Below, piece by piece: positions 26,498 to 35,066 of a DNA stretch of 64,000 nt. Numbering within the stretch: position 1 is the stretch's first letter; every line of letters starts with the position of its first letter. Below the pieces are notes generated by a model, which searched no databases, was not told the DNA's origin, and saw only the letters and a program-made list of their open reading frames with translations. The DNA lies in NCBI RefSeq assembly GCF_003534205.1, contig NZ_CP011102.1:2926036-2990035 (forward strand), given 5' to 3'. The translations under genes were made by a program, and so were the position numbers. This DNA comes from Listeria weihenstephanensis (GTDB lineage: Bacteria; Bacillota; Bacilli; Lactobacillales; Listeriaceae).

Positions 26498-27109
26498 ATG
26501 TATAAAAAATTAACCACAACTGCCCTCGTTACATCCGCTATTACGCTTGTTCTCCCAGCAAGTCTTGCCCACCACACGGCAAAAGCACAAACGATTCCTC
26601 GTAAAAAAGACCTTGCGATTTCTGGCAGTGATCGTATTAAAGGTATTTCTTTGCACGCACATCGTTATTTCATTGAAAAAAATTCGGCTTTCGATCCAAT
26701 GGCGCCGCCTATTTCGATATCGGCTTATGATGATGACAACCATACCGATCTAACCCCGTCCATTTTTGTTACTGAAAATGATGTTGATACGAGTAAAGTT
26801 GGTAGCTATCACGTGACTTATCGCGCAATTGCTGGTGATGGTCGTTGGAAAGAACGCCGCGTTGAGGTCAATGTTGTTTCTAGACCTACTATCGAAGCGG
26901 AAGATGCAACAATTACATGCGGAACTTATTTTGATTACTGGAAAAACGTATCCGCTTTTGATGAACTCGCTGGCGATATCCGGATTTTCTTGCATGTGAA
27001 GACAAGTGATTTAAATTCCGATGAACCTGGCAAATACTTCGTGACCTACACAGCTTCGAATTTTTACGGATTAACAACGGAAAAAACAATTTATGTAACG
27101 GTAAAATAG
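26498..27109 (+). CDS. Small secreted protein with two DUF5011-like domains
   Basis: A 203-residue exported protein: signal peptide about 1-30 (TALVTSAITLVLPASLAHHTAKAQ), then two immunoglobulin-like domains related to the repeats of the LPXTG protein at 18939. Shared landmarks are AFDPMAPPISISAYDD and VTENDVDTSKVGSYHVTYRAIAGDG, and in the second domain LNSDEPGKYFVTYTASN. It has no LPXTG, lipobox, GW or LysM anchor, so it should be released or bound by its partner. The second domain has lost the acidic EDGD loop. It may derive from the large protein by duplication. Confidence 0.8.
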   Translation: MYKKLTTTALVTSAITLVLPASLAHHTAKAQTIPRKKDLAISGSDRIKGISLHAHRYFIEKNSAFDPMAPPISISAYDDDNHTDLTPSIFVTENDVDTSKVGSYHVTYRAIAGDGRWKERRVEVNVVSRPTIEAEDATITCGTYFDYWKNVSAFDELAGDIRIFLHVKTSDLNSDEPGKYFVTYTASNFYGLTTEKTIYVTVK

Positions 27110-27110
27110 T

Positions 27111-27160
27111 AAAGAGTTTGAGCACTCATCCTGATTTAGATGGGGCTCAAACTCTTTTTT
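27111..27160. terminator. Bidirectional terminator
   Basis: Stem AAAGAGTTTGAGC/GCTCAAACTCTTT with T-run on the plus strand, between convergent genes (secreted protein and nagB). Confidence 0.88.
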
Positions 27161-27162
27161 CA

Positions 27163-27891
27163 TTATATTAACGCTTCTTTATCAATAAACACGTTGGCAT
27201 TGCTATGATTTCGGAGCACTGTCACCGGCCATTCATTCGTTACTTTTTCTTCTAATAGATGCGCGATTGCGTCCCTTTTTTTCTCACCATTTGCAACTAG
27301 GATTGCTGTTTTAGCGTTTAAAATATGTTTCACTCCTAGCGTGATTCCTTTTGTGCGGTCTACTTCTTTTGTGAAATATTTTTGTCCGACGTTTTGAGTT
27401 GTGCTGTCGAGATCGATGACATGCGCGTAATTTTCGAAGCTGACTCCTGGTTCGTTAAACCCGAGATGCCCATTCACACCAACACCTAGCAAAATGAGTT
27501 CTAATCCGCCGCGCTCTTCTATAAATTTATCCGCGGCGTCGCATTCCGCTTGGAGGTCCGCTGATTTTGCATCGAAATAATGGTAATGTGAACGGTCAAT
27601 TTTAGCTGGCCCGAATAATTCTGTCTCAAGGTAATTCAGGCAACTGCCGTCATCACTTCCGTCCAACCCTACCCATTCGTCGAGCTCTACGAAATAAGCT
27701 TTCTGTAAGTCGATCTCACCAGCTTTATGTGCGGAAACGAGACGGCGTAAAGTTCCAACTGGCGTATCTCCTCCTGCAAAACAGTATAGTCCTTCTGGCG
27801 ATTCTTGGATTGTTTTTATGACTAATTCTGCTGCCGCATCACTCATTGCCTCATAGTCTGCGGATACTTTCAAATTTAGTGCGTGCATCAT
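27163..27891 (-). CDS. nagB: Glucosamine-6-phosphate deaminase/isomerase family
   Basis: A 242-residue enzyme converting glucosamine-6-phosphate to fructose-6-phosphate and ammonia. It has CFAGGDTPVGTLRRLV (phosphate loop), FVELDEWVG with the general-base Asp, and GVGVNGHLGFNEPG. Here the residue matching Asp141 of the E. coli enzyme is Asn, while the following His and the Glu of FNEPG are kept. Last gene of the operon 30566-27163 after PTS IIC and GH4, which points to chitobiose- or glucosamine-containing disaccharide use. Two adjacent ATG codons are possible starts. A 6-phosphogluconolactonase-like activity is less likely. Confidence 0.87.
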   Translation of the reverse strand: MMHALNLKVSADYEAMSDAAAELVIKTIQESPEGLYCFAGGDTPVGTLRRLVSAHKAGEIDLQKAYFVELDEWVGLDGSDDGSCLNYLETELFGPAKIDRSHYHYFDAKSADLQAECDAADKFIEERGGLELILLGVGVNGHLGFNEPGVSFENYAHVIDLDSTTQNVGQKYFTKEVDRTKGITLGVKHILNAKTAILVANGEKKRDAIAHLLEEKVTNEWPVTVLRNHSNANVFIDKEALI

Positions 27892-27909
27892 TTCTTCATC
27901 TGCCTCTCT

Positions 27910-29226
27910 TTAGTTATTAAATTGGGGTAAATATTGTTTGTGCGCTTCTAATAATTCATCTAAAATTTGATGGGCTACCTTATCGCTTGGTACGAGTGGA
28001 TTCACCGTCATCGCGAGCAAGGCTGTATTGTAATCCCCGGTTACGGCTGCTTCTGCGGCTAATCGCTCAAATGTTTTAATAGATTGGACGAGGCCGTTCA
28101 CTGCGAGTGGAAGTGGGCCGGTCGTTAATGGAATCGGTCCTTGACTCGTGATGACGCAATTCACTTCCACCGCCGAATCTGGATCAATACCTATTATCGC
28201 ACCGTTATTTCGCGTGTTTACCGTCTGGATGTCTCGTGTATCATTATAAATGGAATGAATCAAATTGCAAGCGGCTTCACTATAATATGCTCCTCCACGT
28301 TGCTCCAGCTGTTTCGGTTTCTCAGCCAAATCCACATCTTTATATAGCTCGAAAAGTTCTGCCTCGACGCGTTTCACAACCTCCGCACGCGTTCCCTCTT
28401 TTGCCGCAGCTTCTTTTTGTTCGGCAAGCATGGTTGATGTTTGGTAGTAATAACGCAAATACCCGATTGGCACCATTCCGAGCGTATTTAAGAAAAGTGG
28501 ATCCCAGCCAATATCCGCGATGTTTTTCAGGGAAATTCCGTCTGCATTTTTCGTCATCTTTTCCATCACGGTTGGCGTGACATTTTTGCCATCCAGATAC
28601 ACATTTTTCGCGAAAACCATGTGATTTAAACCGGCAAATTCCACGTAAATGCGGGACATATCGACATCCAGTTCCTTCGCGATACCTTTTTGAATGCCGA
28701 TTGGTCCGTTACATAAACCGACAACTTTCGTGATATTGCTATACCGTAGAACGGCTTCTGTGACCATTCCCGCTGGATTTGTAAAATTTACAAGCCATGC
28801 GTCAGGGCATAAACGCTCGATGTCGCGGCAGATATCAAGAATGACTGGAATCGTCCGCAATCCTTTGAAAAGTCCACCTGGGCCATTCGTTTCTTGACCG
28901 ATGACATCATATTTTAGCGGAATACTTTCATCCAACATCCGCGCTTCTAAACGGCCGACACGAAATTGTGTCGTTACAAAATCAGCATCTTTTAGCGCCG
29001 CTTCTCGGTCCATCGTTAGGTGAACCTCAATTGGTAATCCTGCTTTTTCAACCATTCGTTTGGCAAGTGCGCCGACAATTTCTAGTTTTTCGCGGCCTTC
29101 TTCAACATCGACCAACCATAGTTCACTGATTGGCAACGCGTCATAACGATTGATGAATCCTTCGATTAATTCGGGCGTATAGCTTGAGCCACCGCCGATT
29201 GTTGCGATTTTTAATGCTTTTTTCAT
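27910..29226 (-). CDS. 6-phospho-beta-glucosidase, GH4 (copy 3)
   Basis: A 438-residue GH4 enzyme with the same motif series as copy 2: KIATIGGGSSYTPEL, VTTQFRVGRLEAR, QETNGPGGLFKG, NPAGMVTEAVLR, GLCNGPIG and NTRNNGAIIGIDPDSA. Its ATG overlaps the PTS IIC stop (ATGA, 29223-29226). With PTS IIC upstream and nagB 18 bases downstream, it probably splits phosphorylated chitobiose or a similar sugar into parts fed to NagB. That substrate is inferred from context. Confidence 0.93.
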   Translation of the reverse strand: MKKALKIATIGGGSSYTPELIEGFINRYDALPISELWLVDVEEGREKLEIVGALAKRMVEKAGLPIEVHLTMDREAALKDADFVTTQFRVGRLEARMLDESIPLKYDVIGQETNGPGGLFKGLRTIPVILDICRDIERLCPDAWLVNFTNPAGMVTEAVLRYSNITKVVGLCNGPIGIQKGIAKELDVDMSRIYVEFAGLNHMVFAKNVYLDGKNVTPTVMEKMTKNADGISLKNIADIGWDPLFLNTLGMVPIGYLRYYYQTSTMLAEQKEAAAKEGTRAEVVKRVEAELFELYKDVDLAEKPKQLEQRGGAYYSEAACNLIHSIYNDTRDIQTVNTRNNGAIIGIDPDSAVEVNCVITSQGPIPLTTGPLPLAVNGLVQSIKTFERLAAEAAVTGDYNTALLAMTVNPLVPSDKVAHQILDELLEAHKQYLPQFNN

Positions 29227-30566
29227 TGATTTGTACCTCCCGTTTCTTCGTTGACTAATGCTTGTTCTTCTTTATATTTTTGTGCATCCCAAACCTTAAA
29301 GAATGGCCAGTAAATTAGCATCGCAAGCGCAATATTGATGATTTGCATGACGGAACCTGATATTTTTCCTCCTGTTGCTAAAAATCCACTGATAATCGGT
29401 GGCGTTGTCCATGGTAGCGCGATTCCTGCGGGCTTGGCGACGAGGCCTGAGTCCATTCCGAAGTAGGTGATAATGACGAGCAGGACTGGTGTTAAAACGA
29501 ATGGGATGATGAAATAAGGATTCAAAACAATTGGTACACCAAATACGATCGGTTCGCTAATATTAAACAAACTCGCTGGTCCTGAAATTTTCGCCAGCTG
29601 CTTCATTTGCTTACTTTTAGCGCGCCAGAAAAGTAGGATAACAAGGCCCAGCAAGGCGCCAGTCCCACCTGGAACAATCCATAATTCATAAAATTGCTGT
29701 GTAATAATATTCGGTAATTCTTTGCCTGATTGGAATGCAGCGCGGTTGGCGTCCATATTGGCTAACCAAACCGGGTTTGTAAAAGCACCGATAATCGCGT
29801 CGCCGTGTAAGCCAATGCTCCAAAGAAGCGCAATAATGATGACGGTTACAATCATACCTGGCAATGTACTACCAATATAATGCATCGGGATTCCGATAAC
29901 AGTCGAGATAATTTCGTTAATACTTGAAAATGGTGTTAACTCAATAAGCAAGCGGAAAATCCAGATCGTCGTAATCGTGATAAATCCTGGAATCAGGGCA
30001 ATAAATGATTTTCCGACGGCTTCTGGAACACCATTTGGCATTTTTATAACCCAGTTTTTTTCGAAAATCACGCGGAAAATTTCTGTGGCGACAAGCGCGA
30101 CAACGATAGCGACGAATAATCCTTGACTCCCGGTAAGAATCGTTGGAATGACACCGCCAACATCGTAAGCAGTTTTGCTTCCTTCTGGTGTAAATGACGT
30201 GATTTGGGGAATAGTTAAGATAAAACTAACGAGCGCGACTGCCCCACTCATCAATGGATCGGCTGTTTTGTATTTCTCAGCTAATCTGTAGGCAACACCG
30301 AAACAGGCCAGTATCGCCATAATATTATAAGAAGCTTCAACTGGATAGCCTAATTTCACTTGCCACTGCGAACCGAATATATTCGCCATAAAGTCCTCGT
30401 ATCCTGGAATCGGTAAATATTGAATAATCATAAAAACAGAACCGATAATTAAAAATGGCATCGCTAACATAATTCCATCACGAATCGATGCTAAATGACG
30501 TTGTGCCGATAATTTTGCTGCAACTGGTGCTAATCGATTTTCAAGAAATGCATAAAACTTATTCAT
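29223..30566 (-). CDS. PTS cellobiose/chitobiose-type transporter, EIIC
   Basis: A 447-residue multi-span permease of the lactose/cellobiose PTS family. The N-terminus NRLAPVAAKLSAQRHLASIRDGIMLAMPFLIIGS and the GPASLFNISEPIVFGVPIVLNPYFIIPF signature are clear, with the sugar-site Glu in SEP. First gene of a three-gene operon with GH4 and nagB. EIIA and EIIB are not in this window. Two cre-like sites precede it and the divergent rpiR is 212 bases away, so both catabolite and substrate control are likely. Confidence 0.93.
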   Translation of the reverse strand: MNKFYAFLENRLAPVAAKLSAQRHLASIRDGIMLAMPFLIIGSVFMIIQYLPIPGYEDFMANIFGSQWQVKLGYPVEASYNIMAILACFGVAYRLAEKYKTADPLMSGAVALVSFILTIPQITSFTPEGSKTAYDVGGVIPTILTGSQGLFVAIVVALVATEIFRVIFEKNWVIKMPNGVPEAVGKSFIALIPGFITITTIWIFRLLIELTPFSSINEIISTVIGIPMHYIGSTLPGMIVTVIIIALLWSIGLHGDAIIGAFTNPVWLANMDANRAAFQSGKELPNIITQQFYELWIVPGGTGALLGLVILLFWRAKSKQMKQLAKISGPASLFNISEPIVFGVPIVLNPYFIIPFVLTPVLLVIITYFGMDSGLVAKPAGIALPWTTPPIISGFLATGGKISGSVMQIINIALAMLIYWPFFKVWDAQKYKEEQALVNEETGGTNQ

Positions 30567-30598
30567 GGCTTTTACTCCTCACCTTTTTATTCTTTTAA

Positions 30599-30682
30599 AG
30601 ATAGCGCTTTCTTAGTTCTTATTATAGTATGCCGCAACAGCAATTGATATAGCTTCTGGACCTTTAGAAAAGCGTTTGCAAA
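30599..30682. promoter_or_regulatory. Two cre-like sites between PTS IIC and rpiR copy 2
   Basis: AGATAGCGCTTTCT (30599-30612) and GAAAAGCGTTTGCA (30667-30680) match the CcpA cre consensus. The second is the better match and could affect both divergent genes. Confidence 0.7.
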
Positions 30683-30778
30683 ATTGAAACTTGTGTCGCG
30701 AAAGTAACAGGTTGTAACACTTGCTGTTTTATGCTAGACTTTTTAGTAGGTAACAGGAATAAAGGAGGCTGAATCGTT

Positions 30779-31531
30779 GTGCTATTTTTAGATAAAACGC
30801 CTGAATTGAGCGATGTTGATATGATGATTTACAAGTATATCACCGCGAATTTAGACAAAGTATGTTTGATGCGCATCCGTGATTTGGCGGACGCGACACA
30901 TGTTAGTACAGCAACGATTTTACGCTTTTGTCGCAAGTTTGAATGCAGTGGTTTTTCGGAATTTCGAGTTCGGTTACGGATGTATACGGAAACTGAGAAC
31001 GGCGTGCAGGTCGATTTGGCCGATGAAACCACCTATATCGATTTTTTGAAAAGGACGTCCCAGCCTGAATTTAAGGCGCGAATTGACCAAGCTGTTGATC
31101 TTTTGAAGAACGCGGAGTTGGTGCTTTTTGTCGGAGTTGGCTCCTCGGGAATTGTCGCGGAATACGGCGCGCTCTACTTTTCCTCTTTATTTACGCTCGC
31201 CCTGCACATCGAAGACCCGCTGAATCATCCGTTTAACCATTTATCAAAAGGGCTCTCTGGGAAACTATGCATTATCGCGGTTTCGGTCTCTGGGGAAACG
31301 AGTGAAGTCATTAAATACATTCAACATATAAACGCCCACCAGTGCAAAATTCTCTCGATCACGAATAGCGAGAAATCAACGGTGGCGCGGCTTTCTGATG
31401 TTAATATTCCGTATTATATTCACCGAGAAACTTTTCAGGGAGCCGATATTACATCGCAACTTCCTGCTTTATACACTGTGGAATGTATCGCGCGTGAGAT
31501 CAGACGCAAGCTCGATAATGAAACAAAATAG
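30779..31531 (+). CDS. RpiR/MurR-family regulator (copy 2)
   Basis: A 250-residue paralogue of the 24057 regulator: HTH_6 (LMRIRDLADATHVSTATILRFCRKF) plus SIS domain (LVLFVGVGSSGIVAEYGALYFSSLF, VSVSGETSEVIKYIQHIN). It starts at GTG 30779, eleven bases after AAGGAGG. It is divergent from the PTS IIC-GH4-nagB operon and probably controls it through a phosphosugar signal. The two regulators keep almost the same recognition helix, so cross-regulation of both modules is likely (inference). Confidence 0.92.
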   Translation: MLFLDKTPELSDVDMMIYKYITANLDKVCLMRIRDLADATHVSTATILRFCRKFECSGFSEFRVRLRMYTETENGVQVDLADETTYIDFLKRTSQPEFKARIDQAVDLLKNAELVLFVGVGSSGIVAEYGALYFSSLFTLALHIEDPLNHPFNHLSKGLSGKLCIIAVSVSGETSEVIKYIQHINAHQCKILSITNSEKSTVARLSDVNIPYYIHRETFQGADITSQLPALYTVECIAREIRRKLDNETK

Positions 31532-31556
31532 GTTATCAAGAAAGGAACAAGTGAAT

Positions 31557-32432
31557 ATGAAGAAAATCACGATTGGTTTCGCTCTAATCCTCCTTGCTCT
31601 ATTGGCTGGATGCGGGACGCCAAAAACAAGTGAAAAAGATATGCAAAATCTGCCAGATCTGTCCTCACAAACGGCACTTATTTTAGTGCATGGTTCTGGT
31701 GGAAGCTCGGATACAATGGACAGTTTTAGCGATCCGCTTTTAGAGGATTCGAAAACTTCTAATGAGCGGATAAAGCTGGATATTAGTACGGATGGTGAAT
31801 TGAGCTATCATGGGGTTTTTACTAAAAGTGCGGTGAATCCAATTGTTCAGATTGGTTTTGAGGATAGTCTGGATGCGACGATTGAGCAGCAAACGGATTG
31901 GTTGCGCATCGCGATGAAGGATTTGAAAACAAAGTATAATTTCACCAAAATGGATGGTGTTGGTCACTCCAATGGCGGCCTTGTTTTATCGACTTACTCG
32001 GAGAAATATGCGAAAACAGCGCCTATTTTGGAGCGTGTAGTTGCTATTGGATCGCCTTATAATGATCTAGACGAGGACGATAATGACGGGGATTTAGCGT
32101 TCACCGATGTCCCAGTCACTACACCCACGTTGAAGGATTATGAAGATAATCGCTCTAAAATAAGCCCTGATTTACTTGTTTTATCAATTGCTGGCGACAT
32201 AGATGATGGTAGTTTTTCTGATGACATCGTGCCTGTATTAAGCGCTTTTGGATCCCGACTTATTTTTAAAGACCAGGCGAAAGTGTATTTAGAAAGCTAT
32301 TTCAAGGCCGCTGCTTATGATCATCGAACGCTTTTTGCTAATGAGGATGTTCAGAAAAAAGTGAGCTGGTTCTTGTATGATTATAGCGGGGATAAGAAGG
32401 AAGTAGAGCTTGCTGATGATGAAACCGAATAA
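31557..32432 (+). CDS. Lipoprotein alpha/beta hydrolase (DUF915-like)
   Basis: A 291-residue exported lipoprotein: signal KKITIGFALILLALLAGC with lipobox LLAGC, then an alpha/beta hydrolase domain resembling DUF915 cell-surface hydrolases. The oxyanion motif ILVHGSGGSSDTMDSF and the nucleophile elbow GVGHSNGGLV (Ser) are visible; Asp and His candidates lie in LSIAGDIDDGSFSDD and YDHRTLF. The start is the ATG after AAAGGAAC; a longer in-frame reading runs into rpiR and is rejected. It follows rpiR by 25 bases and may be co-transcribed. Substrate unknown, possibly an ester. Confidence 0.85.
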   Translation: MKKITIGFALILLALLAGCGTPKTSEKDMQNLPDLSSQTALILVHGSGGSSDTMDSFSDPLLEDSKTSNERIKLDISTDGELSYHGVFTKSAVNPIVQIGFEDSLDATIEQQTDWLRIAMKDLKTKYNFTKMDGVGHSNGGLVLSTYSEKYAKTAPILERVVAIGSPYNDLDEDDNDGDLAFTDVPVTTPTLKDYEDNRSKISPDLLVLSIAGDIDDGSFSDDIVPVLSAFGSRLIFKDQAKVYLESYFKAAAYDHRTLFANEDVQKKVSWFLYDYSGDKKEVELADDETE

Positions 32433-32435
32433 AGT

Positions 32436-32806
32436 CTGGGACATACGGGAGATAAGGCAAAAACGCCCTTCCCTTTACTTCGGGTAGGACGAAAAATTTT
32501 GCTTTACACAAATCGAGCGAAAGCGTTTGTATTCAGGGGATTTGGTGGAAGCCGGAGAGCTGCGCATACTGGTGTATGTGATGACTGAAAACAGGGAGAG
32601 GGTAGTTTCCTCGACCATGTAAGAAGTTAAGCGTAGCAAGTATTGCATAGCCGAACCGTAGAGATGTACCGCATCCTTATTCTAAATATCCTAAAGGAAC
32701 GCCTATTCGCGATGCTTATAGGCATATTGGGGCTGTAACTCATTTCATTTCGAACAGCCTCAACAATGCGAGCGCTTGCCGCCGATTTATCTGGGGTATG
32801 TCCCAG
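32436..32806 (+). repeat. Stem-loop element E4 (longest form)
   Basis: A 371-base element bounded by a perfect 11-bp inverted repeat, CTGGGACATAC/GTATGTCCCAG. Internal blocks match E3: CATACTGGTGTATG hairpin (compensated version of GTACGATTTGTAC), ACTGAAAACAGGGAG, CGACCATGTAAGAAGTTA and a GCATATTG hairpin (32722-32767) with GGCTGT/ACAGCC. A nested inverted pair AGATAA..GGC also lies in the arms. Its right end overlaps the last codons of the ROK gene. Confidence 0.8.
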
Positions 32807-34004
32807 GCCCCGCCCGCGTTAAAAATCGCTCTAAAACCATGCCTCCTGCTCCTTGCGCAACAATCTCGTAAGACTCTTTTGCAGGATGAATCGTTGTTTT
32901 TATTTTTGGGAAAGCTCGCAATCGTTCTTCTACGGTTTTTTTCACGTCTTCAAAAAATGTACCTTTTGGAACGAGTGTACCGCCACAAACTACCGTATCT
33001 GGCTGGGTTGTAAGAATCAAATTGGATAGCGCAATGCCGTAGTAGTACGCTGCGTTTTTTAGAATATCATGACACACGGGATCATCCTGTTCTAGCGCTT
33101 GGAAAATCGTGAAGTAGTCGATGTTTTCTGGATCGCTCGTAAGTTCGTGTAAAACGGACGGTTTTCCTTGTTTTAACTCCTGCATGATCTTCGCTTTAAT
33201 CGTCGGTAGCGAGCTATATGTGTGCAAGCAACCATAAGAACCGCAATAACACCGTGAGCCATTAGTATCAATAATCGTGTGGCCAAACGCGTTGGTCATA
33301 CCACTATATCCCGATGCCATCATGCCATCCACAATTTCCGCGCTACGAATTTCAATATCTCCCGTCGTTAACAAAAAACGCTCACTTGTCTGCCAATAAT
33401 GTAAACGATACTCCGCCAATGCTGCAAAATTAACGCCGCTACCAACCATGACATACGTTGGGATTTTCGCGGTCAAATAGTTCTCAATATCGCTCGCCGT
33501 TATCTCTTCATTTTGGCTAACTTGATCCAGCAAATCGTCAACAGAAATACCAATGCCTAAAATGTCACTGATTTCTTTTCCTTCTTCGTTCAAGAGCTCG
33601 AGTAATTGCTCGGTAAACATGTCAAGAATATCGAAAATCGCCGTTTGTGGCCCCATTTGGATTTTTTTATGGCTGATTTCTTTTAAATTCAAATCGGACA
33701 GGACGATCGTTGAGTAAAGGTTGGTCACTTCGATGCCGATTAGATAGGCTTGCTCAGGATTAATACGATACAAAATTGGCTTGCGTCCACCTGTTGATTC
33801 GCCTAATTCATTGCTATTTATCAGGTTATCCTTGCTTAACTCCTCCAACAACCTAGCGCATGTGGCGGGCTTCATACCGCTTTGTAACAGCAATTCCTCG
33901 ACGGTTATCGATTCGTGTTTGCGTATCAGATTGTATAGGATCTTCAATTTTTTTATTTTAGAACTTTGCGACGTCCGGAATGCTTCTAACATATGACTAA
34001 CCAC
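32787..34004 (-). CDS. ROK-family transcriptional regulator (NagC/XylR type)
   Basis: A 405-residue repressor: N-terminal winged helix (about 20-75, SITVEELLLQSGMKPATCARLLEELSKDNLI) fused to a ROK sugar-kinase-like domain. The zinc motif CYCGSYGCLHTY is kept in the form C-x-C-x4-C, with His-Thr in place of the usual Glu after the last Cys. The ATP-binding and catalytic Asp motif of true kinases is not evident, fitting a regulator. It starts at GTG 34004, seven bases after AAGGGGG. The C-terminal GPGTYPR is encoded by the right arm of element E4. Likely target: the divergent nucleoside genes or nearby sugar genes; unproven. Confidence 0.88.
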   Translation of the reverse strand: MVSHMLEAFRTSQSSKIKKLKILYNLIRKHESITVEELLLQSGMKPATCARLLEELSKDNLINSNELGESTGGRKPILYRINPEQAYLIGIEVTNLYSTIVLSDLNLKEISHKKIQMGPQTAIFDILDMFTEQLLELLNEEGKEISDILGIGISVDDLLDQVSQNEEITASDIENYLTAKIPTYVMVGSGVNFAALAEYRLHYWQTSERFLLTTGDIEIRSAEIVDGMMASGYSGMTNAFGHTIIDTNGSRCYCGSYGCLHTYSSLPTIKAKIMQELKQGKPSVLHELTSDPENIDYFTIFQALEQDDPVCHDILKNAAYYYGIALSNLILTTQPDTVVCGGTLVPKGTFFEDVKKTVEERLRAFPKIKTTIHPAKESYEIVAQGAGGMVLERFLTRAGPGTYPR

Positions 34005-34130
34005 GGATATGCCCCCTTCTTGTATAGTAAAAATGTATCAAAGACCTAACGAAAAAGCAATTTACAACCACTTTTTATCAAAATGAAAAAAAGTTATTTA
34101 CTTTCCGTCTCATTCATGCTAAGATTATTT

Positions 34131-34144
34131 TGAAAGCGCTTCAC
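34131..34144. promoter_or_regulatory. cre site upstream of punA
   Basis: TGAAAGCGCTTCAC is an excellent match to the CcpA cre consensus, 45 bases before the purine nucleoside phosphorylase start. Confidence 0.78.
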
Positions 34145-34188
34145 GATTTCTTATGTGCAAGCCAAATTATCTCGAGGAGGAAATAAAC

Positions 34189-35007
34189 ATGCATAAAACA
34201 GAACAAATTAACGAGGCCCTTAGCTATATAAAACAATTAACAGCCGTGGAACCAACAGTTGGTATTATCTTAGGATCGGGACTTGGCCCTTTTGCTGATA
34301 CGATCGAGGATGCGATTCATATTCCATACAATGATATTCCTCATTTTGCAAAATCGGCTGCAGTTGGTCATGCGAATGAACTTGTTATTGGAACGATCGG
34401 TGGTAAGAAAATCGTTGCTATGAAAGGACGCTTCCACTATTATGAGGGATTCCCGCTTGATGAAGTTACTTTCCCAGTGCGTGTAATGAAAGCGCTTGGC
34501 GTAGAGAAATTAATTATTACAAACGCTTGTGGTGCGGTCAATACGGACTTTAATCCTGGTGATTTAATGTTGATTACGGATCATATTAATTTGACGGCAA
34601 ATAATCCATTGATGGGACCTAATAATCCGGAGCTTGGTGTTCGTTTCTTGGACGTTTCGGAAGTGTATAGCAAAGCATTACGTGGTATTGTGAAAGATGT
34701 TGCGGCCGATCAAAGCGTGACGATTCAAGAAGGTGTTTATGCTTGGTGGACTGGCCCAACATACGAAACGCCTGCTGAAATTCGGATGATTCGCGGTTTT
34801 GGAGCAGATGCAGTTGGTATGTCAACGGTCCCTGAGGCTTTGATTGCTCGTCATGCGGGAATTGAAACGGTTGGAATTTCTTGTTTAACGAACATGGCTT
34901 GTGGTATTTTGGATCAACCGCTTAGTCACGATGAGGTTATTGAAACGGCTGAACGTGTGAAAGCAACCTTCCTAAAATTGGTGACGGAAACGATTTCGCG
35001 CTTCTAA
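34189..35007 (+). CDS. punA: Purine nucleoside phosphorylase (inosine/guanosine type)
   Basis: A 272-residue phosphorylase of the trimeric PNP class, splitting purine (deoxy)nucleosides with phosphate into base and (deoxy)ribose-1-phosphate. It has IILGSGLGPFAD, MKGRFHYYEGF, ITNACGAVN, the purine-site Glu in TGPTYETPAEIRM, GADAVGMSTVPE and SCLTNMACG. The start is the ATG after CGAGGAGG. The trimeric class prefers inosine and guanosine over adenosine. It is followed by a nucleoside permease in one operon, with a cre site upstream. Confidence 0.95.
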   Translation: MHKTEQINEALSYIKQLTAVEPTVGIILGSGLGPFADTIEDAIHIPYNDIPHFAKSAAVGHANELVIGTIGGKKIVAMKGRFHYYEGFPLDEVTFPVRVMKALGVEKLIITNACGAVNTDFNPGDLMLITDHINLTANNPLMGPNNPELGVRFLDVSEVYSKALRGIVKDVAADQSVTIQEGVYAWWTGPTYETPAEIRMIRGFGADAVGMSTVPEALIARHAGIETVGISCLTNMACGILDQPLSHDEVIETAERVKATFLKLVTETISRF

Positions 35008-35066
35008 ACTTGCATTCTTTTTATCATATCGGAAATAAGTTTTTAAAAATATAGAGGGGGAACATC

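Noticed and set aside
31398-31556. Upstream extension of the lipoprotein hydrolase
   Set aside because: It overlaps rpiR in another frame and would bury the signal peptide; the ATG at 31557 has the ribosome site.
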